A stretch of DNA of 37,912 nucleotides, taken from IMG/VR virus record IMGVR_UViG_3300025781_000022, positions 1 to 37,912 of that record; one strand, 5' to 3'. The notes below the pieces were generated by a model. It searched no databases and was not told where the DNA came from. It was given only the letters and a program-made list of their open reading frames with translations. The position numbers and the translations under genes were made by a program. Source of the DNA: a virus. Positions 1 to 8,633 of the stretch are shown piece by piece (the stretch's first letter is position 1; every line of letters starts with the position of its first letter).

Positions 1-1230
1 CAAAGTACGTACTTAACAGATGCTTTAAAATCAGTTATAACAACTGAAGAAGAACCAAATCCAGATACTGATTCAGAAAATGAAATAGCAGATCCATCAC
101 CAAAGACAATTAAATGGTATAACATTGGTGTAGAAGTTACACCTAAAGCATGGGATCAATTACAACAAGACTTTGGTTATAAAATAAAATATATTATACA
201 ACCATATGAAACACCAATTGTGACTAGCGCATATGTTAATAAGACTGCAAACTATTATGGCCCTCATAAACGATATGAATATTGGTTTACAGGAAAAAAT
301 ACTGAAATTATAAAATATGAACAAACGCTAAACAATTCATTTTTTAATGTTACACTAGACCCAGCATCTAGTCAAACTGCATCAGGTGGTAGTGCAAATA
401 TACCTATTATTAACGGTATTCCACAAAATCAAGCAAAGACTGGATTGTTGAATCAAGGTATGGAGGCACAAAACTCATACATGACAAGTTTATATGATCC
501 TGGTTCTTGGAGTGAAGCTAAAATAACAATATTAGGAGATCCTGATTTTTTGATGGAACCTAATCCTAGTAGTGTGGCAAGTGTGTATAACAAATATTAT
601 GGAACAGATGGGTATACAGTTAGCCCTAATGGTGGACAAGTGTTTATTGAAATAAATTTCAGAGAACCAGTAGACTATAATAATAACACTGGATTATTTG
701 AACTCAACACAAATATTGCATTTTATCAATACCCTCCTGCAATTCAAGCAGATATAAACAGTAGAGGTGGCGGTGTAAGCTACATGGTAAAAACTGTAGT
801 TAGCACATTTAATCAAGGTAAATTTACACAAGAATTAGATTTAAATATTAATACATTTGGTGATGATGCCAGTGGTACTGCATCAGGTAGTACAGCTAAC
901 AGTAATGCCAATGGTAGAGAAACTTCTGCGGCAAATGCAGGTGATAATAGAACTGGAAGCGGAAGTTCGCAATCATCTACTGGAAATAATACATCTAGTA
1001 CAACTGGATTTCCAACACCAATTACACAAAATGCGCCTATATTACCTCAGTCACTTGATACAAATCTATCTAGTCCAGCATCGATTGAATCACCTACTGG
1101 GCAAAACACAACACCTACTGGAGATCCAAATAATCCTGTAGTAGCAATAGACGCACCGGCACCAGTAGTTACAAATAGTGTTGATACTGCTAATCAGGGA
1201 GGAAGAGAAGACCTGTCACAAGGACCTTAA
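1..1230 (+). CDS. Putative baseplate hub / tail structural protein, 5' end cut by window edge
   Basis: The reading frame is open from the first base (Q-S-T-Y-L-T-D...) to the TAA at 1228-1230, so 409 residues are visible and the true start lies left of the window. A GTG at 220 is in frame but has coding sequence before it and no ribosome site, so I do not use it. Around residues 85-110 there is a GPHKRYEYWFTGKNTEI segment followed by an aromatic-rich LNNSFFNVTLDP stretch, a pattern I associate with phage hub or tail-tip proteins. The last ~130 residues (from about base 840) are Ser/Thr/Asn/Gly/Pro-rich and probably disordered. It ends 6 nt before the gp5-like gene, where T4-type phages place hub components that bind gp5 (gp27 role). 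The gp27-like role is inferred from position and composition, not from a clear motif. Confidence 0.6.
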   Translation, partial: QSTYLTDALKSVITTEEEPNPDTDSENEIADPSPKTIKWYNIGVEVTPKAWDQLQQDFGYKIKYIIQPYETPIVTSAYVNKTANYYGPHKRYEYWFTGKNTEIIKYEQTLNNSFFNVTLDPASSQTASGGSANIPIINGIPQNQAKTGLLNQGMEAQNSYMTSLYDPGSWSEAKITILGDPDFLMEPNPSSVASVYNKYYGTDGYTVSPNGGQVFIEINFREPVDYNNNTGLFELNTNIAFYQYPPAIQADINSRGGGVSYMVKTVVSTFNQGKFTQELDLNINTFGDDASGTASGSTANSNANGRETSAANAGDNRTGSGSSQSSTGNNTSSTTGFPTPITQNAPILPQSLDTNLSSPASIESPTGQNTTPTGDPNNPVVAIDAPAPVVTNSVDTANQGGREDLSQGP

Positions 1231-1236
1231 TTAATC

Positions 1237-4200
1237 ATGGAAGATATAGTAAAAACAAAAGGACAACCAAAAGCAAGTCAGCCTACCAGCGGAGGAGGCG
1301 TTGCACGTAACGTTCCTGTTATAGGAGTTGTCAAAAACGTTATTGACAAAGTTAGAGGTGGACGACTACAAGTATACATTGCAGATTTTGGTGGTAGTAA
1401 TCCCGATGATAGTCACTCATGGACTACAGTTTCATACATGACACCGTTTTTTGGTGTAACTCCAGCACAAGGCGGAACATCAGATAATGGCAGTTACTTA
1501 ACTAACCCAAATAGTTATGGTATGTGGTATAGCCCTCCTGATATTGGTAGATCTGTTATTTGTATTTTCATCAACGGTGATGTAAACTATGGCTATTGGA
1601 TAGGGTGTGTACCTAAACCAGAACAATTACAAATGGTGCCAGCAATTGGCTCTTTTGCAAATGTTATTACAAACAGTGGTGAAGCACAAAGTTATGGTGG
1701 TGCAACCGTTTTACCTGTAGTTAATATCAATAGCAATAATAGTTCTATCAATGATAACGACCAATTTTTAAATGCGGCAAAACCAGTACACAGTTATCAA
1801 GCAGGTATATACAGTCAACAGGGTTTAATTAGAGATCCAATCAGAGGTCCTATAACAAGTAGTGCGTTGCGTGAAAGTCCAAGTCGTGTTGGTTGGGGTG
1901 TAAGCACACCTGGTAGACCTATATATCAAGGTGGCTATGATGATAGTACAATTAAAAGTGCGGCTAATCAAACATCAACTGATGCATCACAATTAAAAAT
2001 TATTGCACGTAGAGGTGGGCATACACTAGTAATGGACGATGGTGACGTTAGTGGTAAAGACCAATTGATAAGATTACGAACTGCTACTGGACATCAAATA
2101 TTAATGAGTGATGATGGTCAAACACTATTCATTATTCATAGCAATGGACAAAGTTATATTGAATTAGGTAAAGAAGGTACAATTGACATGTACTCTACTA
2201 ATTCATTTAACGTTAGAACACAGGGTGATTTAAATTTACATGCAGATAATAACATTAATATCAACGCCGCAAAAGATATTAATATAGCATCTAAAAATTT
2301 AAATGTAAACACAGAAAAAGATGTTACTTTTAGAACAGGTGGAAACTTCAAAGGTTACACAATTGGTACATATACATACAGAATTGACGGTGCAATGAGC
2401 ATGGCATCTGGTGGTGAAGGTTCATATGCTAGTAGTGGTACTATGTACATTAATGGAGACAAGGTTAATTTAAATAGCGGTCAAACATCAGTTACACCAG
2501 AAACTGCATCATTAATTACAGCAATAGCACATACTGACACGTTATTTGATGCAACTAAAGGCTGGGCAAGTGCACCGGGTAAATTATTATCTATTGTAAG
2601 TAGAGCACCTGCACACGCACCATGGGCAAGTGCAAATCAAGGTGTTAATGTACAAGTTAGTAACAATTCCAGTGATGCTCTACCATCTGCTCCAAGTGCC
2701 GCAGTTGCCGCAACTAATGCGTCAGCAACCAACACACCTGAAAATGTAGTGTCTGCGGCAACTGCAAGTACAGTGCCTGCATTAGGATCAGTTAGTGATG
2801 CAATTGATGGTTCAGTAACAGCAACATTAGTTGGTGGTGTAGCCAGTCAAGCGGCAGGAGCCGCAAGTAGTGTAGTGGCAACTGGTACAGGTGTTATAAA
2901 AGATGCATCAGGGCAATTAACTGCCGCAGTGGGTTCATTAGCGCAAACACCAGCACAATTAGAAACAGCAGGAATCATGAAGCCAGGTTCAAGTGCATTG
3001 GTCAATGGATTAGTTCAGGGTGGCGTAAACGTACAAGCCGCAATGACAGATAATTTGTTTACAGGTGCTCCGGGCGCACAAAACTTGTCACAAATATCAA
3101 ATAACGTAAATGCACAAGTTGGTGCACAAATTACCAACTTTAATAAAGCACAAACTGCACTTACTCAGTCAGGGGTAATTACTGGTACTGAAGCCGCCGG
3201 GGCTGTTGCAGGTTTAGTAAACGCCACTTCACAAGTTGGTATTGGTCCTGTACAAGATTTTGTAAAAAACTCAACAGGCTCTCTTGGTAGTACATTGTCA
3301 AATATAGGAGGTTCTGTGTCTGGTTCTGCAGCCGGAGTAGCAGGTGGTGTTCAAGGTGCAGTTAGTAGTGCAATCGCAGGAGGTAATTTCGCCGCCGGCA
3401 TTGGTACAAATTTAACCAGTGGTTTGGGATCAATTGCTACAGCATTAGGTGGCATTGGATCATCAGCTATCAACGGTATTAGTGGTGCATTGGATGCCGC
3501 TAAAGGTATTGCAGGTTCAGCATTTGCCGCAATTACAAAATCATTCAAGCCATTCACGCCAGGAGTACCTCAAGACCTTACTGCCATTACAGCACAAAAT
3601 CAAGCTGAACAAACTGCAAGTGAAACAAGCGCAGCCAGTGGCGTTTCAAGTGATGTGTTGGGTGCAACGACCTCTGCATTACCAAATCTAAATGTAGGTG
3701 ATGCAGGTAATATAGCTAGTGGGGCATCGTCATTGGTTAATTCAGTTGGTAGCGCATTTGGCACTACAGCAGGGGCACTAACAGGTCAAAGTGCAAGTAC
3801 ATTTAATAATCTAACAAACACATTAACTGGTGTTAATAATCCTAATAACTTATCTATAGGAGGGGTTAGTGTTGCAACAGGATCATTATCTGCATTAACT
3901 AGTAAGGTGGCCGGTGCTTCAGGTTTCTCTACAGCAATAAATCCTGCTAGTGGATTAGGAGCGTTGCCAGGTGGACTTGATGCAGTTGCAAGTGTAGTTA
4001 ATTCAGCAACAGGTTCGTTAACAAGTATTCCCAGCTTAGGTGGAGTTTCTAATTTAATTAAAAATGTCTCTAGTTCTGCATTAAATGGGTTGGGACTTGG
4101 TTCAAGTGCATCAAGTTCAATCGCTGGACTAGCAGCCGGCGGCTTGAGCGGTGTATTGAATAATGCAAGTAGCTTGAATGCATCATCATTATTGGGTGGT

Positions 4201-4683
4201 TTAGGCAACGCAAGTCAAAGTCTTGCATCATTGGCATCTTTAGGTATGCCGGCAGGCGCATCAGCCGCACTTCAAGCAGGTATTAATTCGTTAAGTACTC
4301 CTGGATCACTACCGATTACATTACCAACTGTAGCAACAGGAACAACTAACAGAAGTCAAATATCTAGTCAACTTACGTCTGTGTTTGGTAGCTCAAAAAT
4401 ACCAGCTCCAAACTTCTCTGGAACAGACCAGTTACTAGCACAATATGAAGCACAAAATAAGAAAAATGAAGATATTTTATCACAAGTGGATGCTTTAAAA
4501 GCAAAAATAGATGATTTAAATCCAGTCGTAACAACTGCACAAGCCAATTGGCACAATCTACGAGACACATTACCAAAAGGTGACCCTCAAGTTGACGCCG
4601 CATATCAAGAATACAGCGATGCATTTGACCAGCGTTCAGCACTTAAAAAACAAGCATTAGACTTGTTAAGCCAGATAGCATAA
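1237..4683 (+). CDS. 5: gp5-like baseplate central spike protein, no lysozyme domain, long Ala/Ser/Gly tail
   Basis: This 1,148-residue protein would form the membrane-puncturing spike below the tail tube. Residues ~24-130 look like the gp5/VgrG OB-fold (IGVVKNVIDKVRGGRLQVYI, then IGRSVICIFINGD and a YGYWIGCVP strand). Residues ~253-370 carry the beta-helix spike: GGHTLVMDDGD, then short repeats such as GDLNLHADNNININAAKDI and NVNTEKDVTFRT. The lysozyme domain that T4 gp5 carries between these parts is absent; the ~120-residue linker has no recognisable lysozyme motif. From ~480 to ~1055 the protein is a low-complexity Ala/Ser/Gly/Thr/Asn/Leu region. The last ~90 residues are charged and likely coiled coil (KKNEDILSQVDALKAKIDDL). 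AAGGA at 1220-1224 lies 12 nt before the ATG. T4 gp5 is about half this length. The spike assignment is firm; the function of the long tail is unknown. Confidence 0.85.
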   Translation: MEDIVKTKGQPKASQPTSGGGVARNVPVIGVVKNVIDKVRGGRLQVYIADFGGSNPDDSHSWTTVSYMTPFFGVTPAQGGTSDNGSYLTNPNSYGMWYSPPDIGRSVICIFINGDVNYGYWIGCVPKPEQLQMVPAIGSFANVITNSGEAQSYGGATVLPVVNINSNNSSINDNDQFLNAAKPVHSYQAGIYSQQGLIRDPIRGPITSSALRESPSRVGWGVSTPGRPIYQGGYDDSTIKSAANQTSTDASQLKIIARRGGHTLVMDDGDVSGKDQLIRLRTATGHQILMSDDGQTLFIIHSNGQSYIELGKEGTIDMYSTNSFNVRTQGDLNLHADNNININAAKDINIASKNLNVNTEKDVTFRTGGNFKGYTIGTYTYRIDGAMSMASGGEGSYASSGTMYINGDKVNLNSGQTSVTPETASLITAIAHTDTLFDATKGWASAPGKLLSIVSRAPAHAPWASANQGVNVQVSNNSSDALPSAPSAAVAATNASATNTPENVVSAATASTVPALGSVSDAIDGSVTATLVGGVASQAAGAASSVVATGTGVIKDASGQLTAAVGSLAQTPAQLETAGIMKPGSSALVNGLVQGGVNVQAAMTDNLFTGAPGAQNLSQISNNVNAQVGAQITNFNKAQTALTQSGVITGTEAAGAVAGLVNATSQVGIGPVQDFVKNSTGSLGSTLSNIGGSVSGSAAGVAGGVQGAVSSAIAGGNFAAGIGTNLTSGLGSIATALGGIGSSAINGISGALDAAKGIAGSAFAAITKSFKPFTPGVPQDLTAITAQNQAEQTASETSAASGVSSDVLGATTSALPNLNVGDAGNIASGASSLVNSVGSAFGTTAGALTGQSASTFNNLTNTLTGVNNPNNLSIGGVSVATGSLSALTSKVAGASGFSTAINPASGLGALPGGLDAVASVVNSATGSLTSIPSLGGVSNLIKNVSSSALNGLGLGSSASSSIAGLAAGGLSGVLNNASSLNASSLLGGLGNASQSLASLASLGMPAGASAALQAGINSLSTPGSLPITLPTVATGTTNRSQISSQLTSVFGSSKIPAPNFSGTDQLLAQYEAQNKKNEDILSQVDALKAKIDDLNPVVTTAQANWHNLRDTLPKGDPQVDAAYQEYSDAFDQRSALKKQALDLLSQIA

Positions 4684-4686
4684 CAG

Positions 4687-4694
4687 AATAAATA
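4687..4694 (+). promoter_or_regulatory. Late-promoter-like AATAAATA before gp25
   Basis: AATAAATA fits the NATAAATA form of the T4-type late promoter recognised by gp55-like sigma factors. It lies only 4 nt before the gp25 ATG, so a transcript starting at the usual distance would be almost leaderless. That makes this the weakest of the set; it may be chance in AT-rich DNA. Confidence 0.35.
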
Positions 4695-4698
4695 CATC

Positions 4699-5151
4699 AT
4701 GCCTAATTATATTGGATTTAACACACAAAACGTAAACATACCCAAACCTTCTACTGTGTATAATGCAGGAGTAGACGGTGGTTTGGGTTCAGTTGTACAG
4801 CCTATAGTATACGGAAAAAGTTTTACATTGGTGGATACACCATTAGTCATCAGAGATTTTCTTAACGCACTAAACATACGTCAAGGTGAAAAAGTAGGTC
4901 AACCTGAATATGGTACAACTCTATGGAGTTTTGTATTTGAACCAAATACAGCAGATGTACAGTTTCAGTTGGAAAATGAAATACGTAGGGTAGCCAGCAA
5001 AGACCCTAGAATCATACTAAACACAGTAAAAGCATACCCGCAAGAGAACGGAATACTAGTTGAAGTAGAATTTGCAGTAAGTCCGTTTAATCAAGCACAG
5101 TTATTGAACGTGTTTTTTAACAACGCTACTAATAGAGCAATATTACAGTAA
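4699..5151 (+). CDS. 25: gp25-like baseplate wedge protein
   Basis: At 150 residues this has the usual size of the GPW/gp25 family, which sits in the wedge near the tail tube and helps start sheath assembly. The family signature is visible: R61-Q-G-E at the start, PEYGTTL at 69-75, FEP at 80-82, then a helix and KDPRI, followed by two beta strands (VKAYPQENGILVEVEF). About 40 N-terminal residues are poorly conserved and precede the fold. The start at 4699 is the only sensible ATG, 15 nt after the gp5 stop. No clear Shine-Dalgarno is seen, so translation may rely on coupling to gp5. Family members are called lysozyme-like by old annotation, but no such activity should be assumed. Confidence 0.9.
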   Translation: MPNYIGFNTQNVNIPKPSTVYNAGVDGGLGSVVQPIVYGKSFTLVDTPLVIRDFLNALNIRQGEKVGQPEYGTTLWSFVFEPNTADVQFQLENEIRRVASKDPRIILNTVKAYPQENGILVEVEFAVSPFNQAQLLNVFFNNATNRAILQ

Positions 5152-5178
5152 TTGTTAAAAATAGCGTTTTTTAGGTAT

Positions 5179-5186
5179 GATAAATA
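5179..5186 (+). promoter_or_regulatory. Late-promoter-like GATAAATA before gp6
   Basis: GATAAATA in the 52-nt gap between gp25 and gp6, 17 nt before the ATG at 5204. An AAAGAGAA purine run (5191-5198) between motif and start could serve as a weak ribosome site. Same motif class as the sites at 27649, 28436 and 30724. Confidence 0.55.
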
Positions 5187-5203
5187 CTTAAAAGAGAATA
5201 CAC

Positions 5204-8200
5204 ATGGCTACAAGTTCAAGACAATCCGCGTTATTTGGTGTAAATGATTGGCAGGCTATCTACCAAACCTTCCAACAGGCAGACTTTAGAAGTTATGATT
5301 ACGAAACACTTCGTAAGACAATGATAGACTATCTACGTCTATATTACCCTGAAACTTACAACGATTACATTGAAAGTAGTGAATTTATTGCGTTACTAGA
5401 CGTAATGTCATTCATGGGACAAGGTATTGCTTTCCGTGATGACCTGAACACACGTGAAAACTTTATTGACACAGCAGAACGTAGAGACTCTGTTATCAAA
5501 TTAGCCAATCTTGTTAGTTATACTCCAAAACGTAACCTAGCAGGTCAAGGTTACATCAAAGTAACAAGTATTCAAACCACACAAAATATCACAGACTTAA
5601 ATGGTTATAATTTAAGTAACGTTCCTGTATTATGGAACGACCCGGCTAACCCAAATTGGTTACAACAGTTTAACACAATTATCAATGCTTCATTGGTAAA
5701 CGCACAGCAAATTGGTAGACCAGCAAATAGTCAAGAAATTCTTGGGGTGACAACAAGTGAATACAACATGCAAATACCAGCAGGTAGCTTGCCGGTAGTT
5801 CCATTCACGAGTACTGTTAATGGTCAAAGTATGAGATTTGAATTATGTAGTGTAACTAGCGTGGGTGAAGATTACATTTATGAAATTCCACCTCAACCAA
5901 CAAATAAATTCAACATACTATATCGTAATGACAAATTAGGATATGGCAGTCCAAACACAGGCTTCTTCTTTTACTTTAAGCAAGGTGCATTAGAAAGCTA
6001 CGATTTTACATTACAACAACAAATCAGTAATCAAGTAGTGGACATTAATATTCAAGGTATTAACAATACTGACACTTGGTTATATCAAATCAATGCAAAC
6101 AATGGCACATATGGTTATTGGCAACAAGTTGATAACATTTATGCTGATGCATACTTACAAACAGAATCTAGCCAAAGAACTATTTTCTCTGTAAACTCAA
6201 GATTTAATGACCAAGTAAGTTATATATTTGGTGATGGTGTGTTTAGTGAGATTCCAGTTGGAACTTTCCGTGCATATGTACGTGCAGGTAATGCATTAAC
6301 ATATACAATACAACCTAGCGAAATGCAAGGACTTAGTGTAAGTTTTAGTTATGTAAGCAGACTTGGTCGTGTAGAAACATTAACAGTTGGTTTTGCATTA
6401 CAATTGCCAGTATCAAATGCATTGGTACGTGAAAGTTTAGCAAGTATTAAACTAAACGCTCCTAGCAGATACTATACACAAAATCGTATGGTTAATGGAG
6501 AAGACTATAACAACTTCCCGTATACATTGTATAGTTCAATTATTAAAAGTAAAGCAATCAACCGTAGTAGCGTAGGTGTAAGTAAAAACTTAGACTTACT
6601 AGACCCTACAGGAAAATATAGTAGTAGCAATAGCTTTGCAGACGATGGTGGTATTTGGTTAAATGCAACCTCAGGATTTTCGTTATTAACAATTAATAAC
6701 ACTGGCGATATTATTACATTCTTAAGCGGTACATTGGCAGCTGTATTAGCTGGTAACCGAGCAATGCAATACTATATACAATACTATCCTAGATACGCAA
6801 CTGGTCCATCAATAAGTAGTAATTCTACATATGTAGCAGACACAGGAACAGCATTTGATTATTGGCAAATCAGCACAGTTGATGCCAACAGTTTAAGTGG
6901 ATATTTTTATAATTTTACAAATAATGTAAACACTCCAATTCCAATTGGTACATATTCTACAACAAATGCAAAATATATTACTGCCGGAGCTATCTTAAAA
7001 TTTGTTGCACCCGCTGGTTATTATTTTGACAGTAATAATCGTTTAGTAAGCGGTATCCCCACACCAAGTAATCAAACATATATTTGGACTACTGTGTTAA
7101 ATGTCATCGGTGATGGTTATAATAATGGTCAAGGTAGCTTTACTAATGGTTCGGGCCCGGTAACATTAAATGGATTTGTACCAACAGGCGCAATACTGTC
7201 TGTTGTAATTCCTGCATTTACCAATTCATTAAGCAATGCAGTTATTCAAGAATGTATTACTAGACTTGAATTACAACAAAATTTCTCATTGGTATTTGAT
7301 AACTCATTAACAATAGCACAGGATCGTTGGAGTGTAGAATTATACACTAATCCAAATTGGTTTGTTCTTTTTGAAAGCACAGGATATAATCGTTACCAAA
7401 TAACATATCGTTCATTGGCTTATTACTTTGGTAGTGTAGACCAAACTAGATTTACATTTGAAACCGGGTCATTAGTATATGATCCATTTACAGGAAAAAT
7501 CTTACAAGATTATATAAAAATATTAGAGACTAATTCACAACCTAACAGCAATTATCCATTAAGCACTCCTATTACTGCAAGTATTATTGGACAAACAGTT
7601 GAAAGTGACGGTTATGTTGATGACTTTGAAGTAGAAATAGCAAGTATAGATGTTAATAATTCCAGTATCGTAGATAATCCAGACTTCTTTAATCAAGCAA
7701 CTGGATATATTCCAAATGGTACTAATATTGGAATTTATGCATTCTTTATACAAGTGCAAGATGCACTTAATTTAACACGATATGATTTGATTGACAGTAC
7801 TACAGTTTGCTATCAATATGCAACACAATCACAAATTGAAGTTGTAAAATATGAATATCCAGTTGGACAACTATTTTATGCATACACAGATAATGTGTTT
7901 TACATTACTGTACAAGACCCAACAGTTACAACTCCATATTATACATTGGCACAGCAATCACAATATAGTGTTCAAACAGGTCGTCAGGGATTAAGTTTTC
8001 AATATCGCCATAATAGCAATAACACTACACGTATTGATCCAGCTACAACAAACATTATTGATTTATATGTTGTAACTCAATCGTATTATACACAATATCA
8101 AAATTATATTCAGAATAGTACAAATACTATTCCAAAACCAATTCCACCTACAATCAATGAATTGACAACTGAATATTCACAATTACAAGATTATAAAATG

Positions 8201-8614
8201 TTAAGTGACAGCGTGGTCGTAAATAATGTTGTTTTCAAACCATTATTTGGTCCTAAAGCTGATCCATTATTACAAGCAACAATTAAAGTTATTCCAAATG
8301 CAACTACAAATGCAAGTACGAGTGAAATTGTAAGTGCGGTGTTAACGCAAATGAATAATTACTTTAGTATTGATAATTGGAATTTTGGAGACACATTTTA
8401 TTTTAGTGAGTTAAGCGCATATATTCATAGCAATATAGGTGATTATGTAAGTTCGTGTGTGTTAGTACCAAACGATCCAAATTTAACGTTTGGTGATTTG
8501 TATGAAATTCAGTCTGCACCTTATGAAATATTTGTAAATGCGGCAACTGCTAATGATATTGTTGTAATTGCCGCGCTGACCCCGGCTGAGTTACAATCAG
8601 GAAGTACATCATAA
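5204..8614 (+). CDS. 6: gp6-like baseplate wedge protein (baseplate J family)
   Basis: A 1,136-residue wedge protein. In T4, gp6 dimers form the inner iris of the baseplate and drive its change of shape on contraction. The N-terminal ~130 residues carry the gp6/J signature: a YETLRKTMIDYLRLYYPE helix, then EFIALLDVMSFMGQGIAFR and a DSVIKLANLVSYTPKRNLAG segment. The remainder is beta-rich. The C-terminal part (from ~residue 990) has VVVNNVVFKPLFGPK, IKVIPNATTN and a NNYFSIDNWNFGDTFYFSEL stretch, typical of the end of J-like wedge proteins. It is considerably longer than T4 gp6 (about 660 residues), with extra aromatic and Asn/Thr-rich beta material in the middle. The ATG follows GATAAATA and a purine run. 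The call is firm at family level. Confidence 0.88.
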   Translation: MATSSRQSALFGVNDWQAIYQTFQQADFRSYDYETLRKTMIDYLRLYYPETYNDYIESSEFIALLDVMSFMGQGIAFRDDLNTRENFIDTAERRDSVIKLANLVSYTPKRNLAGQGYIKVTSIQTTQNITDLNGYNLSNVPVLWNDPANPNWLQQFNTIINASLVNAQQIGRPANSQEILGVTTSEYNMQIPAGSLPVVPFTSTVNGQSMRFELCSVTSVGEDYIYEIPPQPTNKFNILYRNDKLGYGSPNTGFFFYFKQGALESYDFTLQQQISNQVVDINIQGINNTDTWLYQINANNGTYGYWQQVDNIYADAYLQTESSQRTIFSVNSRFNDQVSYIFGDGVFSEIPVGTFRAYVRAGNALTYTIQPSEMQGLSVSFSYVSRLGRVETLTVGFALQLPVSNALVRESLASIKLNAPSRYYTQNRMVNGEDYNNFPYTLYSSIIKSKAINRSSVGVSKNLDLLDPTGKYSSSNSFADDGGIWLNATSGFSLLTINNTGDIITFLSGTLAAVLAGNRAMQYYIQYYPRYATGPSISSNSTYVADTGTAFDYWQISTVDANSLSGYFYNFTNNVNTPIPIGTYSTTNAKYITAGAILKFVAPAGYYFDSNNRLVSGIPTPSNQTYIWTTVLNVIGDGYNNGQGSFTNGSGPVTLNGFVPTGAILSVVIPAFTNSLSNAVIQECITRLELQQNFSLVFDNSLTIAQDRWSVELYTNPNWFVLFESTGYNRYQITYRSLAYYFGSVDQTRFTFETGSLVYDPFTGKILQDYIKILETNSQPNSNYPLSTPITASIIGQTVESDGYVDDFEVEIASIDVNNSSIVDNPDFFNQATGYIPNGTNIGIYAFFIQVQDALNLTRYDLIDSTTVCYQYATQSQIEVVKYEYPVGQLFYAYTDNVFYITVQDPTVTTPYYTLAQQSQYSVQTGRQGLSFQYRHNSNNTTRIDPATTNIIDLYVVTQSYYTQYQNYIQNSTNTIPKPIPPTINELTTEYSQLQDYKMLSDSVVVNNVVFKPLFGPKADPLLQATIKVIPNATTNASTSEIVSAVLTQMNNYFSIDNWNFGDTFYFSELSAYIHSNIGDYVSSCVLVPNDPNLTFGDLYEIQSAPYEIFVNAATANDIVVIAALTPAELQSGSTS

Positions 8615-8633
8615 TTAAAGAATTATAAAAAAT

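Noticed and set aside
220-222. GTG as start of the first gene
   Set aside because: The frame is open to base 1, the upstream residues look coding and continue the same domain, and there is no ribosome site before 220.
857-1141. 94-codon + strand frame inside the hub-like gene
   Set aside because: Out-of-frame reading of the Ser/Thr/Asn-rich tail; low-complexity His/Leu/Gln product, no ribosome site, complete overlap with a real gene.
3786-4208. 140-codon minus-strand frame inside the gp5-like gene
   Set aside because: Mirror of the Ala/Gly/Ser-rich region, whose codons rarely give stops on the other strand; Pro/Ala/Leu-rich product without a recognisable domain.
4699-5151. gp25 as an active lysozyme
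   Set aside because: The family carries that name for historical reasons; the visible motif is the wedge-protein EPEYG/FEP pattern, with no catalytic evidence.
5155-5172. A-run/T-run hairpin (AAAAA-TAGCG-TTTTT) after gp25 as a terminator
   Set aside because: The stem is only A-U pairs with no G-C base, too weak for a rho-independent terminator, and gp6 follows at once.
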